DNA of 64,000 nucleotides, taken from the NCBI RefSeq assembly GCF_002256775.1, contig NZ_NCII01000007.1, forward strand, positions 1 through 64,000. The letters are read 5' to 3'. A program made the position numbers and the translations under genes. Positions 50,068 to 59,553 of the stretch are shown in pieces. The notes beneath the pieces are model-generated. The model worked only from the letters and a program-made list of their open reading frames with translations, was not told the origin of the DNA and did not search any database. The number at the start of each line of letters is the position of its first letter. Positions within the stretch are counted from its first letter, which is position 1. Source of the DNA: Novosphingobium sp. 17-62-19. Its GTDB lineage: Bacteria; Pseudomonadota; Alphaproteobacteria; Sphingomonadales; Sphingomonadaceae.

Positions 50068-51857
50068 CAGAAGCTCCTCCACGGCAACAGCCGCGTGGTC
50101 AAAGTCACAAGAAATCGCGGTTTGGACCGCACGGTCTGCACGCCCACACGCTCAAGCGGCACCGCCATTGTCGCCTCAAGCCGAAAGCGTGAGCCGATTT
50201 CGGAGCGGATGCCACCGCCCGCCGAAGTAAGCCTTTCGGACCCTGCAATGCCCTTGTTCCACACCCAAGCGGCGTCGAAATAGACGAAGGGCTGCACGCG
50301 CCACGTACGGTCACTGTCAACCGCCAGCCTTGGCCCGCGCAGTTCTGCCGTGCTGCCAATCGCACTATCGCCAATCAACTGCCCCGGATCATAACCCCGT
50401 CCGATGGTGAAGTTCCCCGCCGAAAATTCTTCAAAGCTGAACAGCGGCTTGAACGCATATTGGCCGCGTGGTGCGAGCAAAAACGAAACCTTGCTCCCCA
50501 GCGCCCGCTCATATTCGCCCTGCCACCGCACCACTGTCGCACTGGCGGAACCGTCAAACCGGCTCGTTGGCACAATAGCGCCACAACCCGCACCGGCGCA
50601 CGCTTTGGTTGCATCAAGAATGGAAAGCCCCTGCCGCAGTTCCAGCGACGAGGCGAGCCGCCAACGTGGTTGCACCCGCGCCGTGTCAATCGCGTCAAGA
50701 TCGAGCCTGCTCCAGCCCACACGGATCTTGTCGCGCGTCAGCGGCCCGATAAAATCGACGTTCTGGTTAACGAGGTCCATGCCGCCGCTCAGCCAGATGT
50801 TGCGCGCCAGCGAGCGCTGCACCGGATAGCGTGCATAAACACTTGCATAGAGCGTGCGCGCATCGAGCGAAACTCCCGCAGGCAGCCCCGCCACGTCGGG
50901 CTTGGTCCAGGCATAAGTAAACTGCCCGCCCACGATCAGCCCTTCAGAACCGGGCCGGAATTCGTGCGAGCCCTGCAGGATGTGCTGTTCGGTGAAATCG
51001 GACGTAGCGTAGTAGGACAGCGAAGTTACGTCGCCCATGCCGGTCAGCCCGAACACTTGCGCACGCACCTGCCCGCCAAACCGCCCCGTCGCCTCGGCAG
51101 CAAGGTTCTGCACAGTCATGTCCACCGCATAACCTTCGCGCAGCACGGCCACTTCGGCCACCAGATCGCCCGGTGCCGTTCCGGCAGGCTTCAGCGTCAG
51201 TTGCACGTTGTAGCCCGGCAAATCACGCGCCAGCAGCAGATAGCGTTCCGCGCGGCGCTGGTTGAACACCTCGCCTCCGGTTAGCTTACCCAGGTATTGC
51301 TGCAGCTTGGCCTCTGCGCCGCGCGTTTCGCCGCGCGCCCGTACCGCCGATATCCGCGCATAGATCACCTCCATGCGGACCTTACCGTCTTCGATCTTCT
51401 GGGTCGGCACCTGCACCGCCGCCAGATATCCCTTGTTGCGCAACATCGTACCCGCAGCGTCACGGATCTCGCACAAAGTGGCGATGGGCTGCGGCGTGCC
51501 GGTGAGCGACTTCCATGTGTCGTTCAATTCGGCCGGGTCAATCTCCTTCAACCCGCCGAATTCCACTTCGGTGATATTGACCTTGATGTCGGCATATTTT
51601 GGATCATCGAGTGGACACGCCGAACGTTCAATCCCGCCTTTGATCGAAAGCCGCGATGGCGCTTGTGGTGATTGTGTGGTGGTGCCGCGAAGGTCATCAC
51701 GCGTCGGCGGGCTGACCGCCTGACCGGAAGGAATCCCTTGGGCCGAAACCACTGCGGGGATAGCGGCCATTGCAACTGCTGCAAAACCGCGCGCGACCGC
51801 GCTATGGCAAGGCCGCAGACCTGCCCGCACGTTTCTCCCCGAAAATCCAAACTTCAT
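50067..51857 (-). CDS. TpsB outer-membrane transporter (ShlB/FhaC/HecB family)
   Basis: A 596-residue Omp85-superfamily porin. A signal peptide (VAMAAIPAVVSAQG) is followed by POTRA domains (~70-230: VNITEVEFGGLKEIDPAELN, LRNKGYLAAVQVPTQKIEDG, GGEVFNQRRAERYLLLARDL, PGYNVQLTLKPAGTAPGD). A 16-strand barrel ends in Phe (RLLPWRSF), the BAM recognition residue. It is the first gene of the operon with TpsA and the CHAT protein and would secrete TpsA. A candidate promoter lies 40-70 bp upstream. Confidence 0.92.
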   Translation of the reverse strand: MKFGFSGRNVRAGLRPCHSAVARGFAAVAMAAIPAVVSAQGIPSGQAVSPPTRDDLRGTTTQSPQAPSRLSIKGGIERSACPLDDPKYADIKVNITEVEFGGLKEIDPAELNDTWKSLTGTPQPIATLCEIRDAAGTMLRNKGYLAAVQVPTQKIEDGKVRMEVIYARISAVRARGETRGAEAKLQQYLGKLTGGEVFNQRRAERYLLLARDLPGYNVQLTLKPAGTAPGDLVAEVAVLREGYAVDMTVQNLAAEATGRFGGQVRAQVFGLTGMGDVTSLSYYATSDFTEQHILQGSHEFRPGSEGLIVGGQFTYAWTKPDVAGLPAGVSLDARTLYASVYARYPVQRSLARNIWLSGGMDLVNQNVDFIGPLTRDKIRVGWSRLDLDAIDTARVQPRWRLASSLELRQGLSILDATKACAGAGCGAIVPTSRFDGSASATVVRWQGEYERALGSKVSFLLAPRGQYAFKPLFSFEEFSAGNFTIGRGYDPGQLIGDSAIGSTAELRGPRLAVDSDRTWRVQPFVYFDAAWVWNKGIAGSERLTSAGGGIRSEIGSRFRLEATMAVPLERVGVQTVRSKPRFLVTLTTRLLPWRSF

Positions 51858-51896
51858 TGCGCACGCGCCCCCTCAAGGCTTTGAACTGGCGCGACC

Positions 51897-51925
51897 CATT
51901 TATCTTTTTGTTATCTTGCTGTCAG
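51897..51925 (-). promoter_or_regulatory. Candidate promoter of the tpsB-tpsA-CHAT operon
   Basis: On the minus strand CTGACA (51925-51920) and TAAATG (51902-51897) are separated by 17 bp. The intervening sequence is AT-rich (GATAACAAAAAGA), unlike the surroundings. TpsB begins at 51857 after AGGGGG. Confidence 0.5.
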
Positions 51926-52035
51926 TCTAGCAACAAAAACCCACCCTGCAATCGGCGGCAGAAACATTCTGACAAACAAGCCGTGGATCAATTTCGCGCA
52001 CGCATCAAGCGCTTCCGCGAGATTACACCCACATT

Positions 52036-52070
52036 GCAAGGCCCCCGATCGTGTTGACCGGGAGCCTTGC
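52036..52070. terminator. Stem-loop after secA (possible terminator)
   Basis: GCAAGGCCCCCG (52036-52047) pairs with CGGGAGCCTTGC (52059-52070) with one wobble, 22 bp beyond the secA stop on the minus strand. No U-run follows, so termination may be Rho-assisted or the hairpin may protect the mRNA end. Confidence 0.55.
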
Positions 52071-52092
52071 CGATGCGCTCAAATCCTGAATA

Positions 52093-54840
52093 TTACGAAG
52101 CGATACCGTGGCAATGCTTGTACTTCTTGCCCGATCCACACGGGCAAGGCGCGTTGCGGCTGATGCCCGATCCGGCGTACGGATCATCGCCAAGCCCCTG
52201 CGCCACTGCACCCGCCAGTAGCGTCCCGCCTGCCTGTGGCGGCAGCGCACCGAACATCGATGGCGAGGGCGTTGGCGCAATCGCATCGTTCTCACCGGTA
52301 AACGGATCGATATGGCTAGTGAGGAAATCAGGCAATTCTGGCAGTTCGAAATCGTCCATGGGACGCAGACGGATCTCGCTGGTCATCAGGATGCGCGTCA
52401 CGTCCTCACGGATGGCTTCGAGCATCTTTTCAAACAGGCCGAACGCTTCCTGCTTGTATTCGTTGATCGGCGTCTTCTGCGCATAGGCGCGCAGGAACAC
52501 GACCTGACGCAGCGCGTCTAGCGTGGCGAGGTGTTCTTTCCAGTGGTTGTCGAGCCGCTCCAGCAGGATCGACTTTTCCAGTCCGCGCCAAGCCGAAACA
52601 TCAACCTCGGTCATTTTCGCGGCCATCTTTTCATCAGCAAGCGCCTGGATGCGCTCCTCGATCATGTCCGGCTCGATGGCTTCTTCCTGCATCCAGTCTT
52701 CGATGGGCACTTCCATGCCCAACACTTCTGCAACGCGGGCTTTCAAGGCCGCCACATCCCACTGTTCAGGGTAGGAACCCGGAGGGCAGGCATCGCCGAC
52801 GATGCCGTTCACGGTGTCATGACGCATGTCAGCCACCACATCGTCCACCGCCTCGGCGTCCATGATGTCAGCGCGCTGTTCGTAGATGACCTTGCGCTGG
52901 TCGTTCATCACGTCATCGTATTCAACAACTTGCTTGCGGATGTCGTAGTTGCGCGCCTCAACCTTCTTCTGCGCCGTCTCGATGGCCTTTGACAGCCACT
53001 TGGAACCAATCGCCTCGCCATCGGCAAGGTTGTTGTTCATCATCTTGGAAAACAGCGTGTCGGGTCCGAAGATGCGCAGCAGGTCATCCTCAAGGCACAG
53101 ATAGAATTTGCTCATGCCCGGATCGCCCTGACGGCCCGAACGCCCGCGCAGCTGGTTATCGATGCGGCGGCTTTCGTGGCGCTCGGTGCCGATCACGCAA
53201 AGCCCACCGGCGGCAAGAACCTTGGCCTTTTCTTCAGCAACTTCGGCCTTGATCCGCGCAATTCCGGCATCACGTTCCGGCCCGGCGGGCACATCGCGCA
53301 GCTCGTCCTCGGTCAGGAACTCCACGTTGCCGCCCAGCTGAATGTCGGTGCCGCGCCCGGCCATGTTGGTGGCGATGGTCACCGCGCCCAAACGCCCTGC
53401 CTGCGCCACGATATGGGCTTCCATCTCATGGAAGCGGGCATTCAGCACGTTATGCTTGACGCCTTCCTTCTGGAGGAAGTCCGAAAGCAGCTCCGACTTT
53501 TCGATGGAAACCGTGCCCACCAGCACCGGCTGCCCGTTTTCATACTTCGCGCGGATCAGCTTGGCGATGGCGGCAAACTTGTCCATCGTGTTCTTGTAGA
53601 ACTCGTCCTCCTCATCCACGCGCTGCACCGGCACATTGGTCGGAATCGACACGACGTTCATCTTGTAGATGTCGAAGAATTCCGGCGCTTCGGTTGCCGC
53701 CGTGCCGGTCATGCCCGAAATCTTGGGATACATGCGGAAGTAGTTCTGGAACGTGATCGAAGCCATCGTCTGGTTTTCAGGCTCGATCTGCACCCCTTCC
53801 TTGGCCTCAACCGCCTGATGCAAGCCGTTGGACCAGCGCCGCCCGTCCATCATGCGTCCGGTGAACTCGTCGATGATGACGATCTTGTCGTCCTTGACGA
53901 TATAGTCGATGTCACGCTTGAACATGACATTGGCCTTCAGCGCCTGATCGAGATGATGGACAACCATCGTGTTCTCGACGTCGTACAGGTTCGACCCTTC
54001 CAGCAGCCCCGCCGTTTCGAGCGCGCGTTCGACCCACTCAACGCCGTCTTCTGTCAGCGTGATGTTCTTGGTCTTCTCGTCCGCGTCGTAATGCGAAGGG
54101 TCGATCGTCTTCACGATGGCGTCGACCGAAACGTAAAGCTCGCTCTTGTCGTCGGTCGGGCCGGATATGATCAACGGCGTGCGCGCCTCATCGATCAGGA
54201 TCGAGTCAACTTCGTCGACAATCGCGAAGTTGAACGGCCGATGGACCATATTCTCGCGCGTGTGCTTCATATTGTCGCGCAGATAGTCGAAGCCCAACTC
54301 GTTGTTGGTCGCATACGTGATGTCGGAGTTATAGGCCTCGCGGCGTTCGCCTTCGCCGATATTCGGCACGATCACGCCCACGGTCAAGCCCAGGAACTTG
54401 TAAAGCACGCCCATCGTCTCGGCGTCGCGTCGTGCCAGATAGTCGTTCACGGTCACCACGTGGACGCCCTTGCGCTCCAACGCGTTCAGGTAAACCGCCA
54501 GCGTTGCCACCAGCGTCTTGCCTTCACCCGTGCGCATTTCGGCAATCTCGCCGCGATGCAGCACGATGCCGCCGATCATCTGCACATCGAAATGCCGCAG
54601 CCCCAGCGTGCGGACCGATGCTTCGCGTACCGTGGCAAAAGCTTCGGGCAGAATATCGTCAAGCGCAGTCCCATCGGCCAGCATCTGCCGAAACTTCGGC
54701 GTCTGAGCGGCCAGTTCCTCATCCGAAAGCCCCTGCAAGTGCGGCTCGAAAGCGGCGATCTGGCGGACAATCTTGTCGAGCGACTTGACGTAACGGTCGT
54801 TGGATGAGCCGAAAAGGGCCTTGGCGATGGAGCCGAGCAT
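52093..54840 (-). CDS. secA: Preprotein translocase ATPase SecA
   Basis: A 915-residue motor that drives preproteins through SecYEG. The start [20 protein letters not shown] is at 54840. Walker A is MRTGEGKTL, the DEAD-type motif II lies in [13 protein letters not shown], and the preprotein-crosslinking and helicase II regions are intact ([44 protein letters not shown]). The C-terminus has the SEC-C zinc motif [16 protein letters not shown], which binds SecB and ribosomes. Length and motifs are normal. Confidence 0.98.
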   Translation of the reverse strand: MLGSIAKALFGSSNDRYVKSLDKIVRQIAAFEPHLQGLSDEELAAQTPKFRQMLADGTALDDILPEAFATVREASVRTLGLRHFDVQMIGGIVLHRGEIAEMRTGEGKTLVATLAVYLNALERKGVHVVTVNDYLARRDAETMGVLYKFLGLTVGVIVPNIGEGERREAYNSDITYATNNELGFDYLRDNMKHTRENMVHRPFNFAIVDEVDSILIDEARTPLIISGPTDDKSELYVSVDAIVKTIDPSHYDADEKTKNITLTEDGVEWVERALETAGLLEGSNLYDVENTMVVHHLDQALKANVMFKRDIDYIVKDDKIVIIDEFTGRMMDGRRWSNGLHQAVEAKEGVQIEPENQTMASITFQNYFRMYPKISGMTGTAATEAPEFFDIYKMNVVSIPTNVPVQRVDEEDEFYKNTMDKFAAIAKLIRAKYENGQPVLVGTVSIEKSELLSDFLQKEGVKHNVLNARFHEMEAHIVAQAGRLGAVTIATNMAGRGTDIQLGGNVEFLTEDELRDVPAGPERDAGIARIKAEVAEEKAKVLAAGGLCVIGTERHESRRIDNQLRGRSGRQGDPGMSKFYLCLEDDLLRIFGPDTLFSKMMNNNLADGEAIGSKWLSKAIETAQKKVEARNYDIRKQVVEYDDVMNDQRKVIYEQRADIMDAEAVDDVVADMRHDTVNGIVGDACPPGSYPEQWDVAALKARVAEVLGMEVPIEDWMQEEAIEPDMIEERIQALADEKMAAKMTEVDVSAWRGLEKSILLERLDNHWKEHLATLDALRQVVFLRAYAQKTPINEYKQEAFGLFEKMLEAIREDVTRILMTSEIRLRPMDDFELPELPDFLTSHIDPFTGENDAIAPTPSPSMFGALPPQAGGTLLAGAVAQGLGDDPYAGSGISRNAPCPCGSGKKYKHCHGIAS

Positions 54841-54945
54841 AGACGGGATTTTCCTGTAGAATCTGATGTGTAGGGAAAGAGACGCGCAAAACGCACCTCG
54901 ACAGGCCATGGCCTTGCCGGAAAAGGGATATGCGGATGCGCAGCG

Positions 54946-55212
54946 CTACTGGCGCGCGCGGTCGCTCAGGTAAATGCCGCAATACCGGATCAGTGCCGGG
55001 GCGGGAAGCCACACCGTCTTGCGGCGGGCGTTGGTGCGCTTCTGTGGAACAGCGCCACCACGGCAGACGCAGCGCTTTTGCAGGCGCTCTGCCATTTCGA
55101 CGCTGCCTGTTGCCACGCCAGCCTCGGCCACTTCCGCGCGAGAGACGGCCATGGCCACCTCCGGCAACGAAAGGCCTGTAATCATGGCCAGCAGAGCAAG
55201 CAGAATGCGCAT
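54946..55212 (-). CDS. Small secreted protein, unknown
   Basis: An 88-residue protein with a signal peptide (MRILLALLAMITGLSLPEVA) and a basic mature part with two Cys (LQKRCVCRGGAVPQKR, ALIRYCGIYLSDRARQ). It is divergent from argJ and upstream of secA. No family recognised. Confidence 0.5.
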   Translation of the reverse strand: MRILLALLAMITGLSLPEVAMAVSRAEVAEAGVATGSVEMAERLQKRCVCRGGAVPQKRTNARRKTVWLPAPALIRYCGIYLSDRARQ

Positions 55213-55320
55213 TACCGGCTCAGATAGGCATTGCGCGCGCATTCGTCCATCACGAAAACGCAACCGCTGGTCGTCAGGGAGCAGTTGAACCCCGCCCCCT
55301 CGCACGCTACGCGCATCCTT

Positions 55321-56547
55321 ATGTCAGACGCCATCTCCCCACTCGCCACGCCCTTCCCCGCTCTGCCCGCCATCGCAGGCGTCACCCCGCGCGTCGCCCG
55401 CGCCGGGTACAAGGACTGGGGCCGCTGTGACCTGACTTATGTCGAACTGGCCGAAGGCACGACGGTCGCAGGCGTCTTCACCCGCAACGTCTGCTGCTCG
55501 TCAGAAGTCGAACTTGGCCGTCAGAACATCGCCCAAGGGCAGGCCCGCGCGCTGGTGGTCAACGCAGGCAATTCCAACGCCTTCACCGGCTATCGCGGGC
55601 GTGAGGCAGTGGAGCAGATCATGGATCAGGTCGCCACTCACCTCGGCTGCGCGAAGGAGGCCGTGTTCGTATCCTCCACCGGCGTTATCGGCGTGCCCCT
55701 GCCCAAGGACAAGGCCCGCGCAGGTATCGAAGCCGCACTGCTTGCCGCACCCTGTACATGGGAAGACGCCTCCCGCACCATCGGCACGACCGACACTTTC
55801 ACCAAGGGCGCAACCGCCAGCGCCATGATCGGCGACACGCGCGTGACACTCAGCGCCATCATCAAGGGCAGCGGCATGATCGCGCCTGATATGGCGACGA
55901 TGCTGGGCTACATCTTCACCGATGCCGCCGTGTCTCCCGCCTTCCTGCAGGAATGCTTGTCCGCCGCGAACACCCGTACCTTCTCGTGCATCACCGTCGA
56001 TAGCGACACCTCCACCAGCGACACCGTCCTCGCCTTCGCCACTGGCAAAGCGGGCAACGCTCTGTTGACCGGCCCTGACAGCCCCGGCGCAGACGCCTTC
56101 GCCGCCGCGCTCGCAGATGTATGCCGCCAACTCGCCCACCTCGTCGTGCGCGATGGCGAAGGCGCGCAGAAGTTCATTGCGGTCAGCGTCAGCGGTGCAG
56201 TATCAGATGAAAGCGCCCGAAAAATTGGCCTCGCCATCGCCAACTCCCCCTTGGTCAAGACCGCCATCGCTGGCGAGGATGCCAACTGGGGCCGCGTCGT
56301 CATGGCCGTAGGCAAAGCCGGAGAACCCGCCGACCGTGACCGTCTCTCCATCGGCTTTGGCGGCACATGGGCCGCCCGCGATGGCCAGCCCCTTTCAGAC
56401 TATGACGAAGCTCCCGTCGCCAACCACCTGAAAGGCCGCGACATTTCCATCGAGGTCGATCTCGGCCTCGGCGAAGGTAGCGCCACCGTCTGGACGTGCG
56501 ACCTCACCCACGGCTACATCTCGATCAACGCCGACTACCGCTCATGA
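55321..56547 (+). CDS. argJ: Bifunctional ornithine/glutamate N-acetyltransferase ArgJ
   Basis: A 408-residue arginine-biosynthesis enzyme that recycles acetyl from N-acetylornithine to glutamate and may also use acetyl-CoA. The Ntn-like self-cleavage site is in KGSGMIAPDMATMLGYIFTD, with Thr of ATMLG as nucleophile. Other conserved parts are GYKDWGRCDLTYVELAEGTT-like N-terminus, GEDANWGRVVMAVGK and HGYISINADYRS at the end. I chose ATG 55321; upstream in-frame starts are in non-conserved DNA. It is coupled to the next gene (ATGA). Confidence 0.95.
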   Translation: MSDAISPLATPFPALPAIAGVTPRVARAGYKDWGRCDLTYVELAEGTTVAGVFTRNVCCSSEVELGRQNIAQGQARALVVNAGNSNAFTGYRGREAVEQIMDQVATHLGCAKEAVFVSSTGVIGVPLPKDKARAGIEAALLAAPCTWEDASRTIGTTDTFTKGATASAMIGDTRVTLSAIIKGSGMIAPDMATMLGYIFTDAAVSPAFLQECLSAANTRTFSCITVDSDTSTSDTVLAFATGKAGNALLTGPDSPGADAFAAALADVCRQLAHLVVRDGEGAQKFIAVSVSGAVSDESARKIGLAIANSPLVKTAIAGEDANWGRVVMAVGKAGEPADRDRLSIGFGGTWAARDGQPLSDYDEAPVANHLKGRDISIEVDLGLGEGSATVWTCDLTHGYISINADYRS

Positions 56548-57347
56548 CCCGCGCTTTGGACACCGCCGTCGCCGCACTCATGCGCGAAACGGCCGAAAAA
56601 ACGCTGCTCAAGCACTACCAGCGCCTCGCTACCGATGACGTGACCAACAAGGCCGCCGACGATGTTGTCACCATCGCCGACACCGAAAGCGAGATCATGC
56701 TGGCGGAGGGCCTGTCCAAAATCCTCCCCGAAACCGCCATCGTCGGAGAGGAAGCCGCTCACGCCGATCCCGCCATCTTCGAACGCCTGTCCAACAAGCT
56801 GTGCTGGATCATCGACCCGCTCGACGGCACCAACAACTACGCCGCCGGAAAGCCCCCCTTCGGCATCCTCCTCGCCCTCGCCGAGAAAGGCGAGACGGTG
56901 GCAGGCTGGATCTATGACCCGCTCACCGACCGCCTCTGCACCGCCCATCGCGGCCAGGGCGCTTGGCTCAATGGCGAGCGCCTGACTGCGCGCACCAGCG
57001 GCGCAGACGTACCCGTTGCCGCCATCTCGCTCGTCTTTGCCGATCCGACCCGACGCGCGTCCCTGCTAGAACACATAGCCCCGCACTACACGCTGGTCGA
57101 CATCCCCCGCTGCGCCGCCGAACAATACCCCCGCCTTGCATTGGGCCAGAACGACGTCTCGCTGTTCGAGCGTACCTATGCATGGGACCACGCCGCCGGA
57201 GTCCTCTTCCTCAACGAAGCAGGCGGAAAGGCCGCGCGCCCCGATGGCTCTCCCTACCGCGTCGATACCCACCTCAAATCCGGCCTGATCGGCGCCGCCA
57301 GCCCCGCCCTGTTCGATGATCTGGCCGAACGGCTTGCACGGATATAA
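56544..57347 (+). CDS. Inositol monophosphatase-family phosphatase
   Basis: A 267-residue Mg-dependent phosphatase. The family motifs are VGEEAAH (metal-binding Glu), WIIDPLDGTNNYAAG (DPxDGT) and YAWDHAAGVLFLNEAGGK (WDxAAG). It could act on inositol phosphate, histidinol phosphate or PAP; the sequence does not settle this. It overlaps argJ by 4 nt, and a histidinol-phosphatase-like role in amino-acid synthesis is thinkable. Confidence 0.88.
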   Translation: MTRALDTAVAALMRETAEKTLLKHYQRLATDDVTNKAADDVVTIADTESEIMLAEGLSKILPETAIVGEEAAHADPAIFERLSNKLCWIIDPLDGTNNYAAGKPPFGILLALAEKGETVAGWIYDPLTDRLCTAHRGQGAWLNGERLTARTSGADVPVAAISLVFADPTRRASLLEHIAPHYTLVDIPRCAAEQYPRLALGQNDVSLFERTYAWDHAAGVLFLNEAGGKAARPDGSPYRVDTHLKSGLIGAASPALFDDLAERLARI

Positions 57348-57409
57348 AATTGATCTTTCAAGGCCGGATTGTGCTTTTAGGTTAAGTTATAGAAAACAAG
57401 GAAGTCGGC

Positions 57410-57877
57410 TTGATTATTGAGTTGGAAACATCAGCCCGCGTTCTGCAAGTTACCGAAGTTCGCATGTATCACGCTAAGGCGGTTGCAGCGTGGCGCGGCA
57501 AGATGGCTGCGGCTCAGGAGAAGATGGGCGGCGTAAGCACCGGGATCGGGTTTATCGGATCCCCCGAATGGGTGGTTGGAGGCGCACTAGTTTTAGGCGC
57601 GCTGGAAAGCGCCGTGTCGAACAGCAATGCGAAAATCGGCATCAAACTATTGGGTGAAGCCAACGCCTTTCTGGAGGAAATGCACGCACGAAGTGTGTTC
57701 ATCCCGGTTTCCGATATAAAGAACGTCGACCGGCCTCAACCGGAGATGTGGCAGGCAACTCAAGGTTCAATCGACTTCATGTTGCTGGGCAGCGATTTTA
57801 TGCGGGTGCGCATCGTTGGGGGGCGTGTAGTAAACGTTCGATGGAGCGCAGTCAGTAGTGCGGCCCTGTTGGAATAG
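57410..57877 (+). CDS. Hypothetical protein
   Basis: A 155-residue protein (TTG start at 57410 after AAGGAAG; an internal ATG lies at 57464). It has a Gly/Ala-rich central segment (FIGSPEWVVGGALVLGALES) and a C-terminal part with SIDFMLLGSDFMRVRIVGGR. Base composition is lower in GC than neighbours, which could indicate recent acquisition. No family recognised. Confidence 0.5.
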   Translation: MIIELETSARVLQVTEVRMYHAKAVAAWRGKMAAAQEKMGGVSTGIGFIGSPEWVVGGALVLGALESAVSNSNAKIGIKLLGEANAFLEEMHARSVFIPVSDIKNVDRPQPEMWQATQGSIDFMLLGSDFMRVRIVGGRVVNVRWSAVSSAALLE

Positions 57878-58027
57878 AGATTTGCGCAGTCAGGTCGACT
57901 GGCAACCCACTCCCGCCTTGCATTTGCCCGCAAAACCGCTAAGAGCCGCCGCTTCCCTGTCATGGTCATCCCTGGAGGCGTGGCGGAGGAAGTTTTGAAA
58001 CAAAGCATTCTTGGAAGGTACTGACAC

Positions 58028-58611
58028 ATGAGCGAGACGCTTAAGGCAAGGGAGCCTCCCGTGCACTGCGTCGCGAAGGCCGCACCCCCGCCGTAATCTA
58101 TGGCGGCAATGAAGAACCGGTTTCGATTCACCTCGAAGAAAAGGCGCTCAACAAGGCGTTGGGCACCGGCCACTTCTTCAACTCCGTCGTCGAGCTCACT
58201 GTCGGTGGCAAGACCCTCCGCACCCTGCCCAAGGACGTCGCCTTCCATCCGGTGTCCGACCGTCCGCTGCACGCAGATTTCCTGCGCGTATCGAAGGACT
58301 CGGTTGTTCACGTGAACGTGCCGGTGGTCTTCATCAACGAAGAAAAGTCGCCCGGCCTGAAGAAGGGCGGCATCCTGAACGTGGTTCGCCACGAACTGGA
58401 ACTGATCTGCTCGCCTGACGCGATCCCTGACGACGTCATCGTCGACGTTTCGGGCTATGAAGTGGGCGATTCGATCCACTTCAGCGCCGTCACGCTTGCC
58501 GACAACGTGGCACCCGCCATTACTGACCGCGATTTCACCATCGCAACGATCGTGGCTCCCTCCGCGCTGAAGAGCGAAGAGGGTGAAGCTGAGGCTGAAG
58601 CCGAAGGCTGA
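58028..58611 (+). pseudogene. rplY: 50S ribosomal protein L25 (CTC type), 5' end frameshifted by deletion
   Basis: ATG 58028 after GGAAGG gives MSETL, the standard L25 start, but then reads into TAA at 58094. The correct frame resumes immediately as [40 protein letters not shown] and the TL5/CTC C-terminal domain, to 58611. About 28 nt (the segment coding roughly TLSAETRDRAG) are missing, which breaks the frame. A shortened protein could start at TTG 58159, losing most of the 5S-rRNA-binding N-domain. The lesion may be real or an assembly error. Confidence 0.8.
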
Positions 58612-58651
58612 GCCCAACCAGTTCGCTGCTACGGCAGGACTGAAAAAGCAG

Positions 58652-58686
58652 CCCCTTCCGCTTCGATGCGGGAGGGGTTCTTTTTT
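58652..58686 (+). terminator. Intrinsic terminator after L25
   Basis: CCCCTTCCGC (58652-58661) pairs with GCGGGAGGGG (58668-58677) with one G-T wobble around TTCGAT. TTCTTTTTT follows directly. It ends the L25 transcript. Confidence 0.88.
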
Positions 58687-58705
58687 GAATTGCGTGGTTG
58701 CGCTT

Positions 58706-58773
58706 GATCCTTCGACAAGTTCAGCATGAGCGGACAACAAGAATACCGCTCATCCTGAGCCTGTCGAAGGATG
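58706..58773. repeat. Inverted pair of family-A repeats before pth
   Basis: GATCCTTCGACAAGTTCAGC then ATGAGCG (58706-58732, minus orientation) faces CGCTCATCCTGAGCCTGTCG then AAGGATG (58747-58773). The two can pair into a long hairpin in the L25-pth gap. They lie outside the prophage, showing the family belongs to the host genome. Confidence 0.8.
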
Positions 58774-58807
58774 CTCAACCTAACGTCGCTAACAAGGACC
58801 ACCGCAC

Positions 58808-59377
58808 ATGCAACTCTGGGTCGGCCTCGGAAACCCCGGACCGCAATATGCACTGCACCGGCACAATGTCGGCTTCATGGCGCTGGATACGCTCGCCGAA
58901 GTCCACAGCTTCGGCCCCGTACAGAAGAAGTTTCAGGGCTGGCTGCAGGAAGGCCGCATCGGCACGCAAAAAGTCCTGCTGCTCAAACCCGCCACCTTCA
59001 TGAACGAGAGCGGCCGCGCCGTCGGCGAAGCGATGCGCTTCTACAAGCTCGGCATAGAAGCGCTGACCGTGTTCCACGATGAACTCGATCTTGCCCCGTT
59101 CAAGGTCAAGGTAAAGCAGGGCGGCGGTACTGCCGGGCACAATGGCCTGCGCTCGATTGACCAGCACCTCGGCGCCGACTTTCGCCGCGTGCGCCTCGGC
59201 ATCGGCCACCCCGGTCACAAGGATCGTGTCACCGGTTACGTTCTGGGCAATTTCGCCAAGGCCGAGCAGGATGATCTTGTCGGAATGTTGGGCGCCATCG
59301 CTTCAGAAGCTGAGTGGCTAGCCAAAAATGACGACGTGCGCTTCATGAATGACATCGCGCTACGCCAGCAGGACTGA
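58808..59377 (+). CDS. pth: Peptidyl-tRNA hydrolase
   Basis: A 189-residue enzyme that cleaves peptidyl-tRNAs released from stalled ribosomes. The N-terminus LWVGLGNPGPQYALHRHNVG holds the catalytic His (HNVGF). TFMNESG, FHDELDL (catalytic Asp), GGGTAGHNGLRSI and RLGIGHPG are all conserved. Length is normal. It follows L25 as is usual in proteobacteria (rplY-pth-ychF order). Confidence 0.96.
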   Translation: MQLWVGLGNPGPQYALHRHNVGFMALDTLAEVHSFGPVQKKFQGWLQEGRIGTQKVLLLKPATFMNESGRAVGEAMRFYKLGIEALTVFHDELDLAPFKVKVKQGGGTAGHNGLRSIDQHLGADFRRVRLGIGHPGHKDRVTGYVLGNFAKAEQDDLVGMLGAIASEAEWLAKNDDVRFMNDIALRQQD

Positions 59378-59496
59378 CCGCACACTCCCAATGCGCCTTC
59401 GCGGTAACAATTCAGCAACCCGAAACTGTCGAACTTCCTGACACATCGCACCCGTTGAAACTTTCATTAACCATCTAAACCCTCGATTTTACGGAG

Positions 59497-59513
59497 TTGG
59501 CACGGCCTTTGCT
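59497..59513 (+). promoter_or_regulatory. Sigma-54 (-24/-12) promoter of the PEP-CTERM gene
   Basis: TTGGCACGGCCTTTGCT matches the RpoN consensus TGGCACG-N4-TTGCW, with GG (59499-59500) and GC (59511-59512) exactly 10 nt apart. The transcript would start near 59524, 30 nt before ATG 59554. An inverted repeat TGTC-N9-GACA (59427-59443) upstream could be an enhancer-binding site. RpoN with the PrsK/PrsR system controls PEP-CTERM genes in other bacteria. Confidence 0.75.
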
Positions 59514-59553
59514 GTGTATTGCATCAACCAAGATACAGGGTGTGGAGGTTGTA

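Noticed and set aside
53176-54807. 543-codon plus-strand frame opposite secA
   Set aside because: Antisense shadow of a highly conserved gene.
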